IMG/VR virus record: IMGVR_UViG_3300042430_001317 | Span: 1-40,538 of that record | Direction: 5' to 3' (one strand) | Origin: a virus | DNA length: 40,538 nt | Program-made: the position numbers and the translations under genes | Notes under the pieces: model-generated | The model's input: the letters and a program-made list of their open reading frames with translations, nothing else | Told to the model about the DNA's origin: nothing | The model's database searches: none | Shown: one piece after another, positions 1 through 7,577 of the stretch | Numbering within the stretch: the stretch's first letter is position 1 | Layout: each line of letters opens with the position of its first letter

Positions 1-1459
1 GGCGCATGTCTTCTGGATTGCGGAACGCACCCCAATTGATTGAGCCCAAGGTGCATAGTGCAATACGACCATCGCTGTCATCCAGACGTTTAAAGGGTTT
101 AGTAGGAAGAAGAATTTCACAGCAAAGATTACTCTGGTAAATGGTGTGGTACTCAGGATCAAATGGCCCTTGATTCATCACATTGTCAATGAACACTAGA
201 TAGATACGACCAGTGTCTGTTCGCTCCTTGAGTATGCCTGATTTGAATACTTCTTCAGCAGACATAGTTTTCTTCCGGAGGTCAGATCTAGCTTCATATT
301 TGACATAAAGATCTTCAAATAGTTTAGTGTCCCGATAGAATGCCTCGTAAAGATCCGGTACTTGGTTAGGGTCAAAGAACGTGATATTTTGTTTGTGTTT
401 AAATCTACGCCAGAAAAAAGCAGAAAGCACCACCCCATAGTCCATGTGTCGGACACGGGTTTCTTCGGTTCCTTGATTGTTCTTGAGCACAATAAGATCA
501 TCGAATTGATGATGCCAGATGGGATAAAAAACAGTGGCACTTGCATTTCGAATACCTCCTTGTGAACATGAACGTAAATCACCAAACCACTTTTTCAAGA
601 ATGGTATCATACCTGTGTGCATGATCTCACCACCTCTGATGGGTGAGCCCAATGGGCGTAGACGTCCTATCTCTAGGCCGATGCCAGCACGTTTACTGGC
701 ATACTTGGCCATCATTTCACCTGAAGCAAATATAGAATCCAAATCATCGTCACTGCGGATAAGTACGCAACTACTAAACTGTTTAGTAGGAGTCCCAAGA
801 CCAGCAAGCACAGGAGTAGCAAGAGTAAACAGGCCATCACTGGCTGCGTTATAATACTCTTTAATATATCGCATCCTGGCTGTGTTAGGTTCTTCTTTAT
901 GGAAGACTGTAGCAGCAGCCACCATGTATCTAACTTGTGGAGTTTCATATGTTTTTCCTGTTGAACGATTTTTAACCAGATATTTTTCAATCAACTGCTC
1001 AATGGCAGCGTAGCTATACTGTTCGTCTTTGGCATGGTCAATCATGCCTTGCATGCGGTTCCAATCGTCCTCTGAGTACCATTCCAGTAATTCTGGAGTG
1101 TACAGGCCAGTGGCCACATTTGTTTTCACAATGTCATACAGGTGGGGAGGATCGTATGAACCGTACACATCTTTGCGTAGCATTGATAATCGTTGTTTGC
1201 CTGCCACATGTTGATAGTTAGTATGCCCAACGTCGGGATTTTGCTCCACATCAATAAGATCCACAATGGCTCTTAGTGTGATGCCATCAATTTCTTTAGT
1301 AGTAATACCATCATAGAAGTGCAACTGTGTGCGTATCTCTATCATGCTTTGACTTACATCTGCTATACCTGAGCATACCTTGGCAATTTGTGTTTGCCAT
1401 TTTTCCAATGCTAATGGCTCGCGCTGTCCACTGCGCTTGACAACTATTATATTTTTCAT
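1..1459 (-). CDS. nrdA: Ribonucleoside-diphosphate reductase large (alpha) subunit, class I, partial (C-terminus beyond left edge)
   Basis: Reduces ribonucleotides to deoxyribonucleotides for phage DNA synthesis. I translated it from ATG at 1459; 486 codons lie in the window and the frame stays open to base 1. An N-terminal ATP-cone region (about residues 1-95, VVKRSGQREPL) is followed by the catalytic barrel. The redox cysteine is C231 (FSSCVL), the radical-site segment is N444-L-C446-x-E448 (SNLCCEIL), and the partner cysteine is C469 in ALCTLGSIN. These correspond to E. coli NrdA C225, N437/C439/E441 and C462, so the visible active site is intact. The missing part should hold the C-terminal tyrosines and shuttle cysteines. 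Common in T4-like phages; a small subunit nrdB is expected further left (inference). The upstream neighbour ends 8 nt before this start. Confidence 0.95.
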   Translation of the reverse strand, partial: MKNIIVVKRSGQREPLALEKWQTQIAKVCSGIADVSQSMIEIRTQLHFYDGITTKEIDGITLRAIVDLIDVEQNPDVGHTNYQHVAGKQRLSMLRKDVYGSYDPPHLYDIVKTNVATGLYTPELLEWYSEDDWNRMQGMIDHAKDEQYSYAAIEQLIEKYLVKNRSTGKTYETPQVRYMVAAATVFHKEEPNTARMRYIKEYYNAASDGLFTLATPVLAGLGTPTKQFSSCVLIRSDDDLDSIFASGEMMAKYASKRAGIGLEIGRLRPLGSPIRGGEIMHTGMIPFLKKWFGDLRSCSQGGIRNASATVFYPIWHHQFDDLIVLKNNQGTEETRVRHMDYGVVLSAFFWRRFKHKQNITFFDPNQVPDLYEAFYRDTKLFEDLYVKYEARSDLRKKTMSAEEVFKSGILKERTDTGRIYLVFIDNVMNQGPFDPEYHTIYQSNLCCEILLPTKPFKRLDDSDGRIALCTLGSINWGAFRNPEDMR

Positions 1460-1466
1460 TTTTTCG

Positions 1467-1892
1467 CTACTTTATCTGTGTTTTTATTTGTTCTTGACTG
1501 AGACGGTGCCGTGGATTAAACGGTGTTAGATTGATATTTAACAATTGATCTCTGTCCCAATTCAGTATATATTTCTTTTGTTCCACTAGGACTAAATTGT
1601 CGCTACCTGTGTCTATTAATTCAGCATCTTGTATGTCTGATCGATCCAATAGACTTATAGTATACAACATTCCTAGTCCTCTTGCAAGTCCACAGAACAA
1701 ATTGTCATCTAATAATTGCCAAGGATCGGGCCAACTGGGTTGATCGTCCCAGTGCAAATGATACGCACGCCATGGTGTGTCAAACCACCAGGCATTTACA
1801 GCATGTAGGCATTGGTCAACTGGCATGGTAGCAACTGATACACGCAGTTGATTCCAACTGGCCAATCTGGCATCAAAGGTGCGGGCCCACAT
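1467..1892 (-). CDS. Conserved phage hypothetical protein, 141 aa
   Basis: No function recognised. The ATG at 1892 overlaps the TAA of the tail-spike gene as TAATG, which favours this start over a longer frame reaching 1961. The protein is rich in tryptophan and aspartate (WWFDTPW, LHWDDQPSWPDPW) followed by a hydrophobic stretch GLARGLGMLYTISLL and a polar C-terminus ending in lysine/glutamine. The tight coupling to the spike gene suggests a tail-related accessory or chaperone role, but that is inference only. No signal peptide or convincing membrane segment is seen. Confidence 0.7.
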   Translation of the reverse strand: MWARTFDARLASWNQLRVSVATMPVDQCLHAVNAWWFDTPWRAYHLHWDDQPSWPDPWQLLDDNLFCGLARGLGMLYTISLLDRSDIQDAELIDTGSDNLVLVEQKKYILNWDRDQLLNINLTPFNPRHRLSQEQIKTQIK

Positions 1893-3637
1893 TAGGCTAA
1901 ACGTGTGACTGAGTAGTTTAAGACACCGTCGGTGCCGGTGCTGGTTGTGACGTATTTCCAAGCCACAATGCTGGTGCTTTCCGTAACAGAGAATGTCACT
2001 CCAGGAGCAGAATTTTGTACCCCAGAATCACTGCCTTGGAGATTGGTGCCCGATGCATCTGTGCCTCTCACAATAGTATAAACACCAGTTCTGACAGAGG
2101 TACCACGAGTAATAGTGTAGTCGATTTGTACAGCGGCGACTGCGGTAGCATCAAATGAGAATATTTGTGTGGCCGAACTTATGTTGTCTGCCAGGGTAAA
2201 TGTAATACCTGATTCGCGGACATATGAACCTTGCAACAAGCGATAGCCATTCTCCATGGCAATACTGGCAGTGTTGTTTAGTTTGATTCTAGCATAAGTG
2301 GCTGATTGTGCTGTGGTTCGTTCAAACATGTCACCCAGGCACACGTTATTGGCTGTGTCAATATCAATAATTGCGCTGGCAGCCAAAGCGGCACCATTGA
2401 AGTGATTGCCTACATCATAAAATACATTATTGGTTGTGGTGTTAAGACTTACGCCCTCTATTACAATACCTTCGACATAGATGTTATCAAACACGTTGGT
2501 AATCAATCGTACACCAGTGGGTCCGCCATTTACTGGAGTTGCACCACCTAGATACACACCTTGATACAGAGTATCAAAATCGCAATTGCTAAATGTAATG
2601 CCTTCAATTTGTTGGGCAGTATTAGTGCCATATGTAAAGCCATTGAATACGCAATTTTCAAAAGTCACATGACTACAAACCAATGTAGTTGTGCTGGACC
2701 ATCGAACAGCCGCAATGTCATCAGTTGACACAGTCAATGTGGTAGTGGTCAGTGGACCTTGGAATCCAACATTGGTAAATGCACAATCATGAGCACGTTC
2801 AATCAACACCCCATCCATGATCTGATTGGTAACCATGTTCATGTTGGTAATCAGAATGTTCTGTGGCTCATATGGGCTCACAATGTTAACGCCTGTTTGT
2901 TGTGTGCTACTGGCTGTTTGCATTATGTACTCTGGCAGTCCATTGGCTACACCAGTAGATATGTTGCCCCAATAATATTGTCCATCAATTTGATCAACCA
3001 GGCCAACTCCGACTGGTACTGCAAAATTTGATCTATAATAAAGACCACCACTCTTTACCAACACGCCAGCAGCATAGGCCACAGTGTTGGTCCATGCAGT
3101 CACAAAGAAATTCAAAATGCTACTTTGTGGGCCTTCGCCGTACAACATAGCATATGGAGGTACCAGGATGGTATCGGTAATTATGTAATTGCCAGCAGGG
3201 AAAAACAAACTTCTTCGAATTTGTGGATTTGCTTGAACGCAATATAATTGATAGAGAGCACGGTTGATAGCCGCGGTATCGTCTGTAACACCATCTCCGG
3301 TGGCACCAAAATCAGTAACCACACAATAGCTATCTAGTCTGCTTTGCAAACTTTGACTGACTGGCGATCCAACTGTGGTTCCAGTTTGCACAGAGTACCC
3401 TGTGGCAGTTTGTCCTGTGTAAGTGTAGGCAGTTTGCGTAGCAAGAATGTCTGAATATTCTGTAAGAATTTCTATGTTGTTATGCTCGTCAGGCGACCCT
3501 TCAGCCAGTGTGCCTGGACCGATATACAATTGGCGTGTGTCTACTGCCCAGCCAAGTTCAGCAGGAGCTAGGGGTTGCGGAAGATCTTCTTCGAGACCTT
3601 TGCGGTTGGTTATTCTTGAGATTTGTACAATTGCCAC
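1892..3637 (-). CDS. Tail spike/fibre protein with right-handed beta-helix (pectate-lyase-3-like) domain
   Basis: A 581-aa structural protein, probably for receptor or surface-glycan recognition. GTG start at 3637, preceded by AAGGAA and, about 24 nt upstream, a CTAAATAT late-promoter motif. Residues 1-65 form an attachment-type head domain with the phrase AELGWAVDTRQLYIG, seen in fibres of T4-like phages. Residues 103-130 carry the Pectate_lyase_3 signature (DFGATGDGVTDDTAAINRAL), followed by repetitive Asn/Thr/Val-rich coils typical of a parallel beta-helix up to about residue 460. A short C-terminal beta-rich domain follows (residues 460-581, with SVTESTSIVAWKYVTTS). The fold could give polysaccharide-degrading activity or only a scaffold; no catalytic residues can be assigned with confidence. 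Confidence 0.8.
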   Translation of the reverse strand: MAIVQISRITNRKGLEEDLPQPLAPAELGWAVDTRQLYIGPGTLAEGSPDEHNNIEILTEYSDILATQTAYTYTGQTATGYSVQTGTTVGSPVSQSLQSRLDSYCVVTDFGATGDGVTDDTAAINRALYQLYCVQANPQIRRSLFFPAGNYIITDTILVPPYAMLYGEGPQSSILNFFVTAWTNTVAYAAGVLVKSGGLYYRSNFAVPVGVGLVDQIDGQYYWGNISTGVANGLPEYIMQTASSTQQTGVNIVSPYEPQNILITNMNMVTNQIMDGVLIERAHDCAFTNVGFQGPLTTTTLTVSTDDIAAVRWSSTTTLVCSHVTFENCVFNGFTYGTNTAQQIEGITFSNCDFDTLYQGVYLGGATPVNGGPTGVRLITNVFDNIYVEGIVIEGVSLNTTTNNVFYDVGNHFNGAALAASAIIDIDTANNVCLGDMFERTTAQSATYARIKLNNTASIAMENGYRLLQGSYVRESGITFTLADNISSATQIFSFDATAVAAVQIDYTITRGTSVRTGVYTIVRGTDASGTNLQGSDSGVQNSAPGVTFSVTESTSIVAWKYVTTSTGTDGVLNYSVTRLA

Positions 3638-3656
3638 AGTGTGATTCCTTGAGGTA

Positions 3657-4373
3657 TCACATATTTAGCACGTAGTACTGTTCAACCTTTTTCCACCATA
3701 TGGTACGGTACTTTTCAAATTCTGCGCCTTCTAGCACAAATTCCTGATATTTGGGCTGACCTATGATGTTGTGATTCTCGTCCAAGTCGGGTTTTACACA
3801 CATCAAAACTACGCCTTTTCGGATACGTGTGCCATGTATTTCGTTATGTGCTTCTGCGTATGCACACAGCTGAACAAAATAATCGTCAATCCATTCGCGT
3901 TTTTTGGGCTTGTTAGTTTGCTTGTAATCCAAGATAGATTCTTCATTTAAGTGAATACCTGCACCGTCTGTTGTGCCTGCATACACACCTGGAAAGTACA
4001 AGGGTACTTCAATGCCCCAAAATTCATTGACATTAACCAAGCCTTTGTTGATCACTTCTTCTGCCATGATATGACTAGGCCAACTGAATGGGTTTGATCC
4101 ACGGGCTGGTATGGCCCCTTCTCGAATGTACTTTTCAAGATAGGTATGCATTCTTGTGCCGCGATTGGCAGCTTCAGTGGTTATCTGTTGTGCCCGTTCT
4201 GCGCCCACTGCACGCCGCCAGTTGTGCAAGGCAGCCTTGCTTTCTTCACTTTTGGTTCGTTCTAGGATAGTGGTTACGCTGGGCAGTTTGTTGCCATCTG
4301 GAGTGGCATAAAATCTTTTACCGTCTATTGTGACCCTGGGTATGGGTTGATAATCAAATTTTGGATTGTACAA
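3657..4373 (-). CDS. RecB/Cas4-type PD-(D/E)XK nuclease
   Basis: Probable DNA exonuclease of the RecB-like PD-(D/E)XK superfamily. Numbered from a TTG start at 4373, one base after the iscA stop, the family motifs appear in order: G72xxxH76 (GTRMH), D136 (AGTTDGAG), D149-Y-K151 (ILDYK) and Q168xxxY172 (QLCAY). That is a full metal-binding set plus the QxxxY motif. Only two cysteines (QLCAY and LMCVK) are present, so the Fe-S cluster of Cas4/AddB is absent. Longer starts at 4418 or 4463 would read through the end of iscA in another frame, where the residues have no independent support, so the true start is uncertain. Likely role in recombination or host DNA degradation (inference). Last gene of the 5509-to-3657 operon. 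Confidence 0.75.
   Translation of the reverse strand: MYNPKFDYQPIPRVTIDGKRFYATPDGNKLPSVTTILERTKSEESKAALHNWRRAVGAERAQQITTEAANRGTRMHTYLEKYIREGAIPARGSNPFSWPSHIMAEEVINKGLVNVNEFWGIEVPLYFPGVYAGTTDGAGIHLNEESILDYKQTNKPKKREWIDDYFVQLCAYAEAHNEIHGTRIRKGVVLMCVKPDLDENHNIIGQPKYQEFVLEGAEFEKYRTIWWKKVEQYYVLNM
3661..3668 (-). promoter_or_regulatory. T4-like late promoter motif upstream of the tail spike
   Basis: Minus strand CTAAATAT, resembling the T4 late consensus TATAAATA, about 24 nt upstream of the GTG start at 3637. Confidence 0.55.
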
Positions 4374-4374
4374 A

Positions 4375-4698
4375 TTAAACTCTAAAACTTTCTCCGCATC
4401 CACAGCGATCGCGTTCATTGGGATTGATAAATTCAAAGCCTTCGTTGAGGCCTTGCCGCACATAGTCTACTGTGATGCCTTTGAGATAGACATCATTTTT
4501 CTTATCAACCAGTACCACAAAGTCTTGTTGGGCATAGTTTATGTCAGAATCTGAAGGCGTGTATTCTTGCACGTATTCTAACACATACGCCAAGCCCGAG
4601 CAACCGGTAGTTTTAACTCCAAGTCGAATGCCAGCATAGTTTTTGGCTTGCAGTAGTCGTTTTACTTTGGTGTACGCCTGATCAGTTAGAGAGATCAT
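4375..4698 (-). CDS. iscA: A-type iron-sulfur carrier protein (IscA/ErpA family)
   Basis: A 107-aa protein of typical IscA length. The three conserved cluster-binding cysteines are visible: C33 in TTGCSGLAY, and C99 and C101 in RCGCGESF. The beta-rich core (IRLGVKT, VVLVDKKNDVYLKG, VDYV) and the segment GFEFINPN are family hallmarks. It receives Fe-S clusters from a scaffold and delivers them to apo-proteins. The start overlaps the end of iscU by 17 nt, so the two are translationally coupled. A phage-borne carrier with its own scaffold is uncommon and suggests demand for Fe-S enzymes during infection, for example the two radical SAM proteins in this window (inference). Confidence 0.93.
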   Translation of the reverse strand: MISLTDQAYTKVKRLLQAKNYAGIRLGVKTTGCSGLAYVLEYVQEYTPSDSDINYAQQDFVVLVDKKNDVYLKGITVDYVRQGLNEGFEFINPNERDRCGCGESFRV

Positions 4699-5068
4699 GC
4701 TTTTTACGATAATCTTCTACAGCGGCCTTTATAGCATCTTCAGCAAGAATAGAACAATGAATCTTGACTGGTGGCAACGCGAGTTCTTGAGCAATCTCTG
4801 AATTTTTAATAGTTGCCGCTTGGTCAAGCGTTCGTCCTTTAACCCACTCGGTAACAAGAGAGGATGAGGCAATCGCACTGCCGCATCCGTATGTTTTAAA
4901 CCTTGCGTCTGTGATGATGCCATCTTGTACCTTGATTTGCAATTTCATTACGTCGCCGCAAGCAGGTGCGCCAACCATACCAGTACCAATATCAGTATCA
5001 CTCTTGTCAAAAGAGCCGACATTCCGGGGATTTTCATAATGATCAATAACCGATTGACTGTAAGCCAT
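4682..5068 (-). CDS. iscU: Iron-sulfur cluster assembly scaffold protein IscU
   Basis: A 128-aa scaffold on which [2Fe-2S] clusters are built. All hallmark residues are present: C37 and D39 in GAPACGDVM, C62 in KTYGCGSAIASSS, C105 in KIHCSILAEDAIKAA, and the LPPVK motif at 98-102 recognised by the HscA/DnaK-type chaperone. These match E. coli IscU C37, D39, C63, C106 and LPPVK. No cysteine desulfurase (IscS) or HscA/B lies in the window, so it presumably uses the host's. It overlaps the upstream 62-aa gene by 26 nt and iscA by 17 nt. Very likely an auxiliary metabolic gene acquired from a bacterium. Confidence 0.96.
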   Translation of the reverse strand: MAYSQSVIDHYENPRNVGSFDKSDTDIGTGMVGAPACGDVMKLQIKVQDGIITDARFKTYGCGSAIASSSLVTEWVKGRTLDQAATIKNSEIAQELALPPVKIHCSILAEDAIKAAVEDYRKKHDLSN

Positions 5069-5231
5069 ATAATTTTGTTTCCTCTATCCAACCTATCAAG
5101 CAGTCCTGGCCATACTTGTCTTTAAACTTGTTTATGGCGGCAAACTGATTCGGTGCTGCCACCGTGGCAACATACTGTTTTACAACACCAATGCTATCGG
5201 TATATTTGACATAGGCTTTCCAGTGTTTCAT
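5043..5231 (-). CDS. Small hypothetical protein, 62 aa
   Basis: No family recognised. The ATG at 5231 overlaps the upstream stop as ATGA; a TTG at 5237 is the alternative. The sequence is lysine/tyrosine-rich (MKHWKAYVKYTD, NKFKDKYG) and looks like a small soluble alpha/beta protein. It overlaps the start of iscU by 26 nt in another frame, so it may serve mainly to couple translation from the secreted-protein gene into iscU. Gene reality is supported by tight packing and sensible composition only. Confidence 0.6.
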   Translation of the reverse strand: MKHWKAYVKYTDSIGVVKQYVATVAAPNQFAAINKFKDKYGQDCLIGWIEETKLYGLQSIGY

Positions 5232-5509
5232 TGACAAGTCCTAGTTCTAGTAATAGTGCCATCTGCATGCTGGGTTTCAGTCCAGGGTGTGCAGTTAGCT
5301 CTAACAGGCGGCTGAACAACCACTGGAGGTGGTGGAACATAACCGTAATTGTAAACAGGCTCGTAATAGTTGCGGGTTAATGCATAACCAATCACTCCGC
5401 CAACAATCACCGGTGCCATCCAGTTTCCACCACGTTGATGATGGCGGTGATGTTGTGCCTGCGCCGACACGGCTAAAGTTAATAATGCGAGAGCAATGAG
5501 TTTTTTCAT
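5228..5509 (-). CDS. Small secreted/periplasmic protein with signal peptide, 93 aa
   Basis: The N-terminus is a classical Sec signal peptide: MKK, a hydrophobic core LIALALLTLAVS, and a likely signal peptidase I site AQA/QH near residue 19. The mature part is His-rich (HHRHHQRGG), then hydrophobic glycine-rich (VIVGGVIGYALTRNYY), then a PPPPVVVQPP linker, then a C-terminus with two cysteines (C73 and C92) that could form a disulfide in the periplasm. This resembles small bacterial envelope proteins with glycine-zipper-like cores. A strong AGGAGG ribosome site and a sigma70 promoter lie directly upstream. First gene of the iscU operon. Function unknown; envelope modification or superinfection exclusion are possibilities (inference). 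Confidence 0.8.
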   Translation of the reverse strand: MKKLIALALLTLAVSAQAQHHRHHQRGGNWMAPVIVGGVIGYALTRNYYEPVYNYGYVPPPPVVVQPPVRANCTPWTETQHADGTITRTRTCQ

Positions 5510-5527
5510 ACGGGCCTCCTACAGCAT

Positions 5528-5556
5528 AGTATACTATATTTAACGCCTTGTGTCAA
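5528..5556 (-). promoter_or_regulatory. Sigma70-type promoter for the secreted-protein/iscUA operon
   Basis: On the minus strand TTGACA (5556-5551), a 17-nt spacer and TATACT (5533-5528). The predicted transcription start near 5521 gives a 12-nt leader carrying AGGAGG before the ATG at 5509. Confidence 0.8.
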
Positions 5557-5571
5557 CAATTAGTTGACTGG

Positions 5572-5913
5572 TTACATTGGCCGCTTCATGGCCGATTTGG
5601 CCATTTTGTTTACCACTTGTTGACTTTGTTGTACTGACAGTTTTTCTGGACCAATATCAGCACCTTTGAATGTGACCATTCCGGAATTTGGATCTAACGG
5701 TTCCAACACACCACTTAGTGGAGGTTGGCTGATGACGTCGCCAAGATTTTGACTGGTAATAGGAATGCCCAAACTTTGAGCAGCAGAAATAAACGCAGCT
5801 TGACTGATTTGTTTTTGAGCATTTGTGTCGCCTGCTCGTCCTGCCAAGAAGTTGACCAACCCTACTAGTTTGTTAGGGTCGGCACCAGACTGATCAACTT
5901 CGTCAATTCGCAT
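5572..5913 (-). CDS. Hypothetical late (virion-type) protein, 113 aa
   Basis: The ATG at 5913 overlaps the upstream TAA as TAATG. The protein begins MRIDEV, an M-x-[LI]-x-E start shared with three other proteins of this late block. The rest is glutamine/alanine-rich and helical (NAQKQISQAAFISAAQSLGI, VQQSQQVVNKMAKSAMKR). No family function recognised. Position in the late cluster suggests a head or virion-associated protein (inference). Confidence 0.75.
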   Translation of the reverse strand: MRIDEVDQSGADPNKLVGLVNFLAGRAGDTNAQKQISQAAFISAAQSLGIPITSQNLGDVISQPPLSGVLEPLDPNSGMVTFKGADIGPEKLSVQQSQQVVNKMAKSAMKRPM

Positions 5914-6854
5914 TATCTCTTGGCACGGCCGAGTGCAGCAGAGGAAACAGGACCTGGCTCCTCAGGAGGAGGTGCAATTTCATCACCAGCAATACCAGCG
6001 GCAGCGTCTAAGTCATCCATGCCAGCAGCAGCCATGTCATCGGCAGCAGCCATGTCGCCGCCGGGCACGCCGCCCATAGCAGCCATGCCAGCGTCTGGTG
6101 GAGGTGTTGCACCGGTTACCACGCCAAGTGCTTGGTCCAGTTGTTGTTTAGCACCTTGGAGATTTTGTACCAGGCCTGTGAGTGCGGCTGTGGCATCTGT
6201 GTTGAATTGAGCTGCTTGGTCAATGCCCACTTGGTTCTTGATTGAATCAACTAAGGCAGGCAGTTCTTTGAATTGCATTTCGCTAGCATCTTCCAACATT
6301 GATTGCATCTTGTCAACCATGTCTTGTGCAGCCAACACCACTTGGGCTTGTTGCACTTCTGATTCTTTTAGCATGCGATAAGCATTGCGCAGTCGGCCTT
6401 CGGCTTGCATGAGAGCAGCACCGGCAACCATCTTTTGCTCATCAGGTGTAAGACTTTGACCTTTGGTTGCTTTTTGTAATGCGGCTGCAATTTTGGGATC
6501 TTTAAACTTCTGCATGTTCTTGGTCATTGTACCAGCGGCTTGTGCAGCAGTAGGTGTGCCAGGGGCAGCGGGTGCGCCCGGAGCAGCAGGAGCAGCCGGC
6601 ATCATGTCTTCTTTGATTCTAGCAGTCAACGCCTGCTCCATCATCAACAGCTTGAGATATGCTGGATTGCGTTCGCTTTGATGGAACGAAGGTTGACGAC
6701 GAGTTTCGCCTAGTACGCCACGCACACGTGTCAACATCTGTTGAGCTTGCTTGCCAGTAATTTGGTCAAACTTCATGCGTGAGCCAAAATAGCTTTCGAA
6801 TACACGGGCTATTTGTTTAGTTGGCTTGGTTGCCGCTAGTTCTTGCAGTTTCAT
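5913..6854 (-). CDS. Virion-associated or prohead-core-like protein, 313 aa
   Basis: ATG at 6854 with an AGGGGA ribosome site and an upstream CTAAATATATA late-promoter motif. Begins MKLQEL, then a conserved-looking N-terminal region (VFESYFGSRMKFDQITGKQA; NPAYLKLLMMEQAL) of a type found in T4-like phages. A low-complexity Ala/Pro/Gly segment (residues about 93-110) leads to a helical, glutamine-rich centre, and the C-terminus is acidic and Met/Ala/Gly-rich before a basic tail (SSAALGRAKR). This layout suits a scaffold or internal head protein, but the function is not established. Confidence 0.75.
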   Translation of the reverse strand: MKLQELAATKPTKQIARVFESYFGSRMKFDQITGKQAQQMLTRVRGVLGETRRQPSFHQSERNPAYLKLLMMEQALTARIKEDMMPAAPAAPGAPAAPGTPTAAQAAGTMTKNMQKFKDPKIAAALQKATKGQSLTPDEQKMVAGAALMQAEGRLRNAYRMLKESEVQQAQVVLAAQDMVDKMQSMLEDASEMQFKELPALVDSIKNQVGIDQAAQFNTDATAALTGLVQNLQGAKQQLDQALGVVTGATPPPDAGMAAMGGVPGGDMAAADDMAAAGMDDLDAAAGIAGDEIAPPPEEPGPVSSAALGRAKR

Positions 6855-7305
6855 TTTGGAATCCCCTAAGTTGTATATATTTAGCCGAAATTAAACATTT
6901 TTCAAGTTCCTGATCCACCAAGGTATGTTGTTGAACCTTTGGCTGTAACTTGGTCAATACCACTTCACTAAATCCGTTATTGCGGCTACGATCAGCCATT
7001 TGTTGTCTACAGTATATGTCTGCTGACAGTGTTTGTTTTTTGGTGTCCAAAGTCTTAATGCTTTGTGCCAGTCTAAGCTGATTGTGATTGTCAGCCACGC
7101 ACCAGCTGATTGCTGTGCGTTTGTTGCTGAAAGTGCCTATTAGATTATCGCCTAGTGTGTATACTTCAAACGCTTGAAATGCCGGACGCAAATGATACCG
7201 GCCAAATGCCACATATCCGCCTGATTCATCATTCACAATCATTGTGTGTATGTTGCGACGAACTTCGCGCTCGGCCCAGCGTTCTAGTTTTTGTTCTCGA
7301 GTCAT
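6817..7305 (-). CDS. Conserved T4-like phage protein, 162 aa, probably structural
   Basis: Chosen start is ATG at 7305, overlapping the previous stop as ATGA; a 171-aa form from 7332 would only add residues read from the neighbour. The N-terminus is charged and helical (MTREQKLERWAEREVRRN). Then follow GGYVAFGRYHLRP and FSNKRTAISWCVADN, and a C-terminal KYIQLRGFQNETART. I recognise this general pattern from structural regions of T4-like phages but cannot name a function. The 3' end overlaps the next gene by 38 nt, which is long for this genome. Confidence 0.7.
   Translation of the reverse strand: MTREQKLERWAEREVRRNIHTMIVNDESGGYVAFGRYHLRPAFQAFEVYTLGDNLIGTFSNKRTAISWCVADNHNQLRLAQSIKTLDTKKQTLSADIYCRQQMADRSRNNGFSEVVLTKLQPKVQQHTLVDQELEKCLISAKYIQLRGFQNETARTSGNQAN
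6874..6884 (-). promoter_or_regulatory. T4-like late promoter motif upstream of the 313-aa protein
   Basis: Minus strand CTAAATATATA (6884-6874), 20-30 nt upstream of ATG 6854, in front of AGGGGA. Confidence 0.6.
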
Positions 7306-7565
7306 AATTTGATCAAATGCGCAGCCGCCCAACCCAGAGCGCCCACAAGGGTAGCAATTATGCCCACACCCCAGCTGAGTAGTCTATCGTTGTTTTTGGT
7401 ATTGGTGGCTTGTAACATGCCACGCAGTTCGGCTATCACACCAAAAAGAGTAGTGATCTTTTCATCCATTGACTCTAGCTTGACTTCCAGCAGGCGATAC
7501 CGTTCAGCACACAATTCAACATGTGCCTCTAGACTTTTCTTTTCGATATCAGTTGTGTCAGCCAT
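7302..7565 (-). CDS. Coiled-coil plus C-terminal membrane anchor protein, 87 aa (XhlA/holin-accessory-like)
   Basis: The N-terminal two thirds form a predicted coiled coil (EKKSLEAHVELCAERYRLLE through KITTLFGVIAELRGML), followed by a short polar hinge (NTKNNDRL) and one hydrophobic segment GVGIIATLVGALGWAAAHL. The architecture matches small XhlA-type or holin-accessory proteins, but it could also be a structural protein anchored to the inner membrane during injection. ATG at 7565 is preceded by GGGAGT and a CATAAATA late-promoter motif about 18 nt upstream, so late expression is likely. Confidence 0.7.
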   Translation of the reverse strand: MADTTDIEKKSLEAHVELCAERYRLLEVKLESMDEKITTLFGVIAELRGMLQATNTKNNDRLLSWGVGIIATLVGALGWAAAHLIKL

Positions 7566-7577
7566 TATTACTCCCGG

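Noticed and set aside
712-990. Minus-strand frame giving a 92-aa leucine-rich protein
   Set aside because: It lies in another frame inside nrdA, which has an intact catalytic sequence there.
1465-1495. CAAATAAA late-like motif before nrdA
   Set aside because: The core T of TAAATA is missing and the spacing is not convincing.
3657-4373. Cas4-type Fe-S nuclease linked to iscU/iscA
   Set aside because: Only two cysteines are present, not the four needed for a Cas4/AddB cluster.
4374-4463. N-terminal extension of the RecB-like nuclease
   Set aside because: The bases are the 3' end of iscA in another frame and give no independent homology.
5920-6681. Plus-strand Ala/Pro/Gly-rich frames
   Set aside because: They are antisense shadows of the low-complexity region of the 313-aa minus-strand protein.
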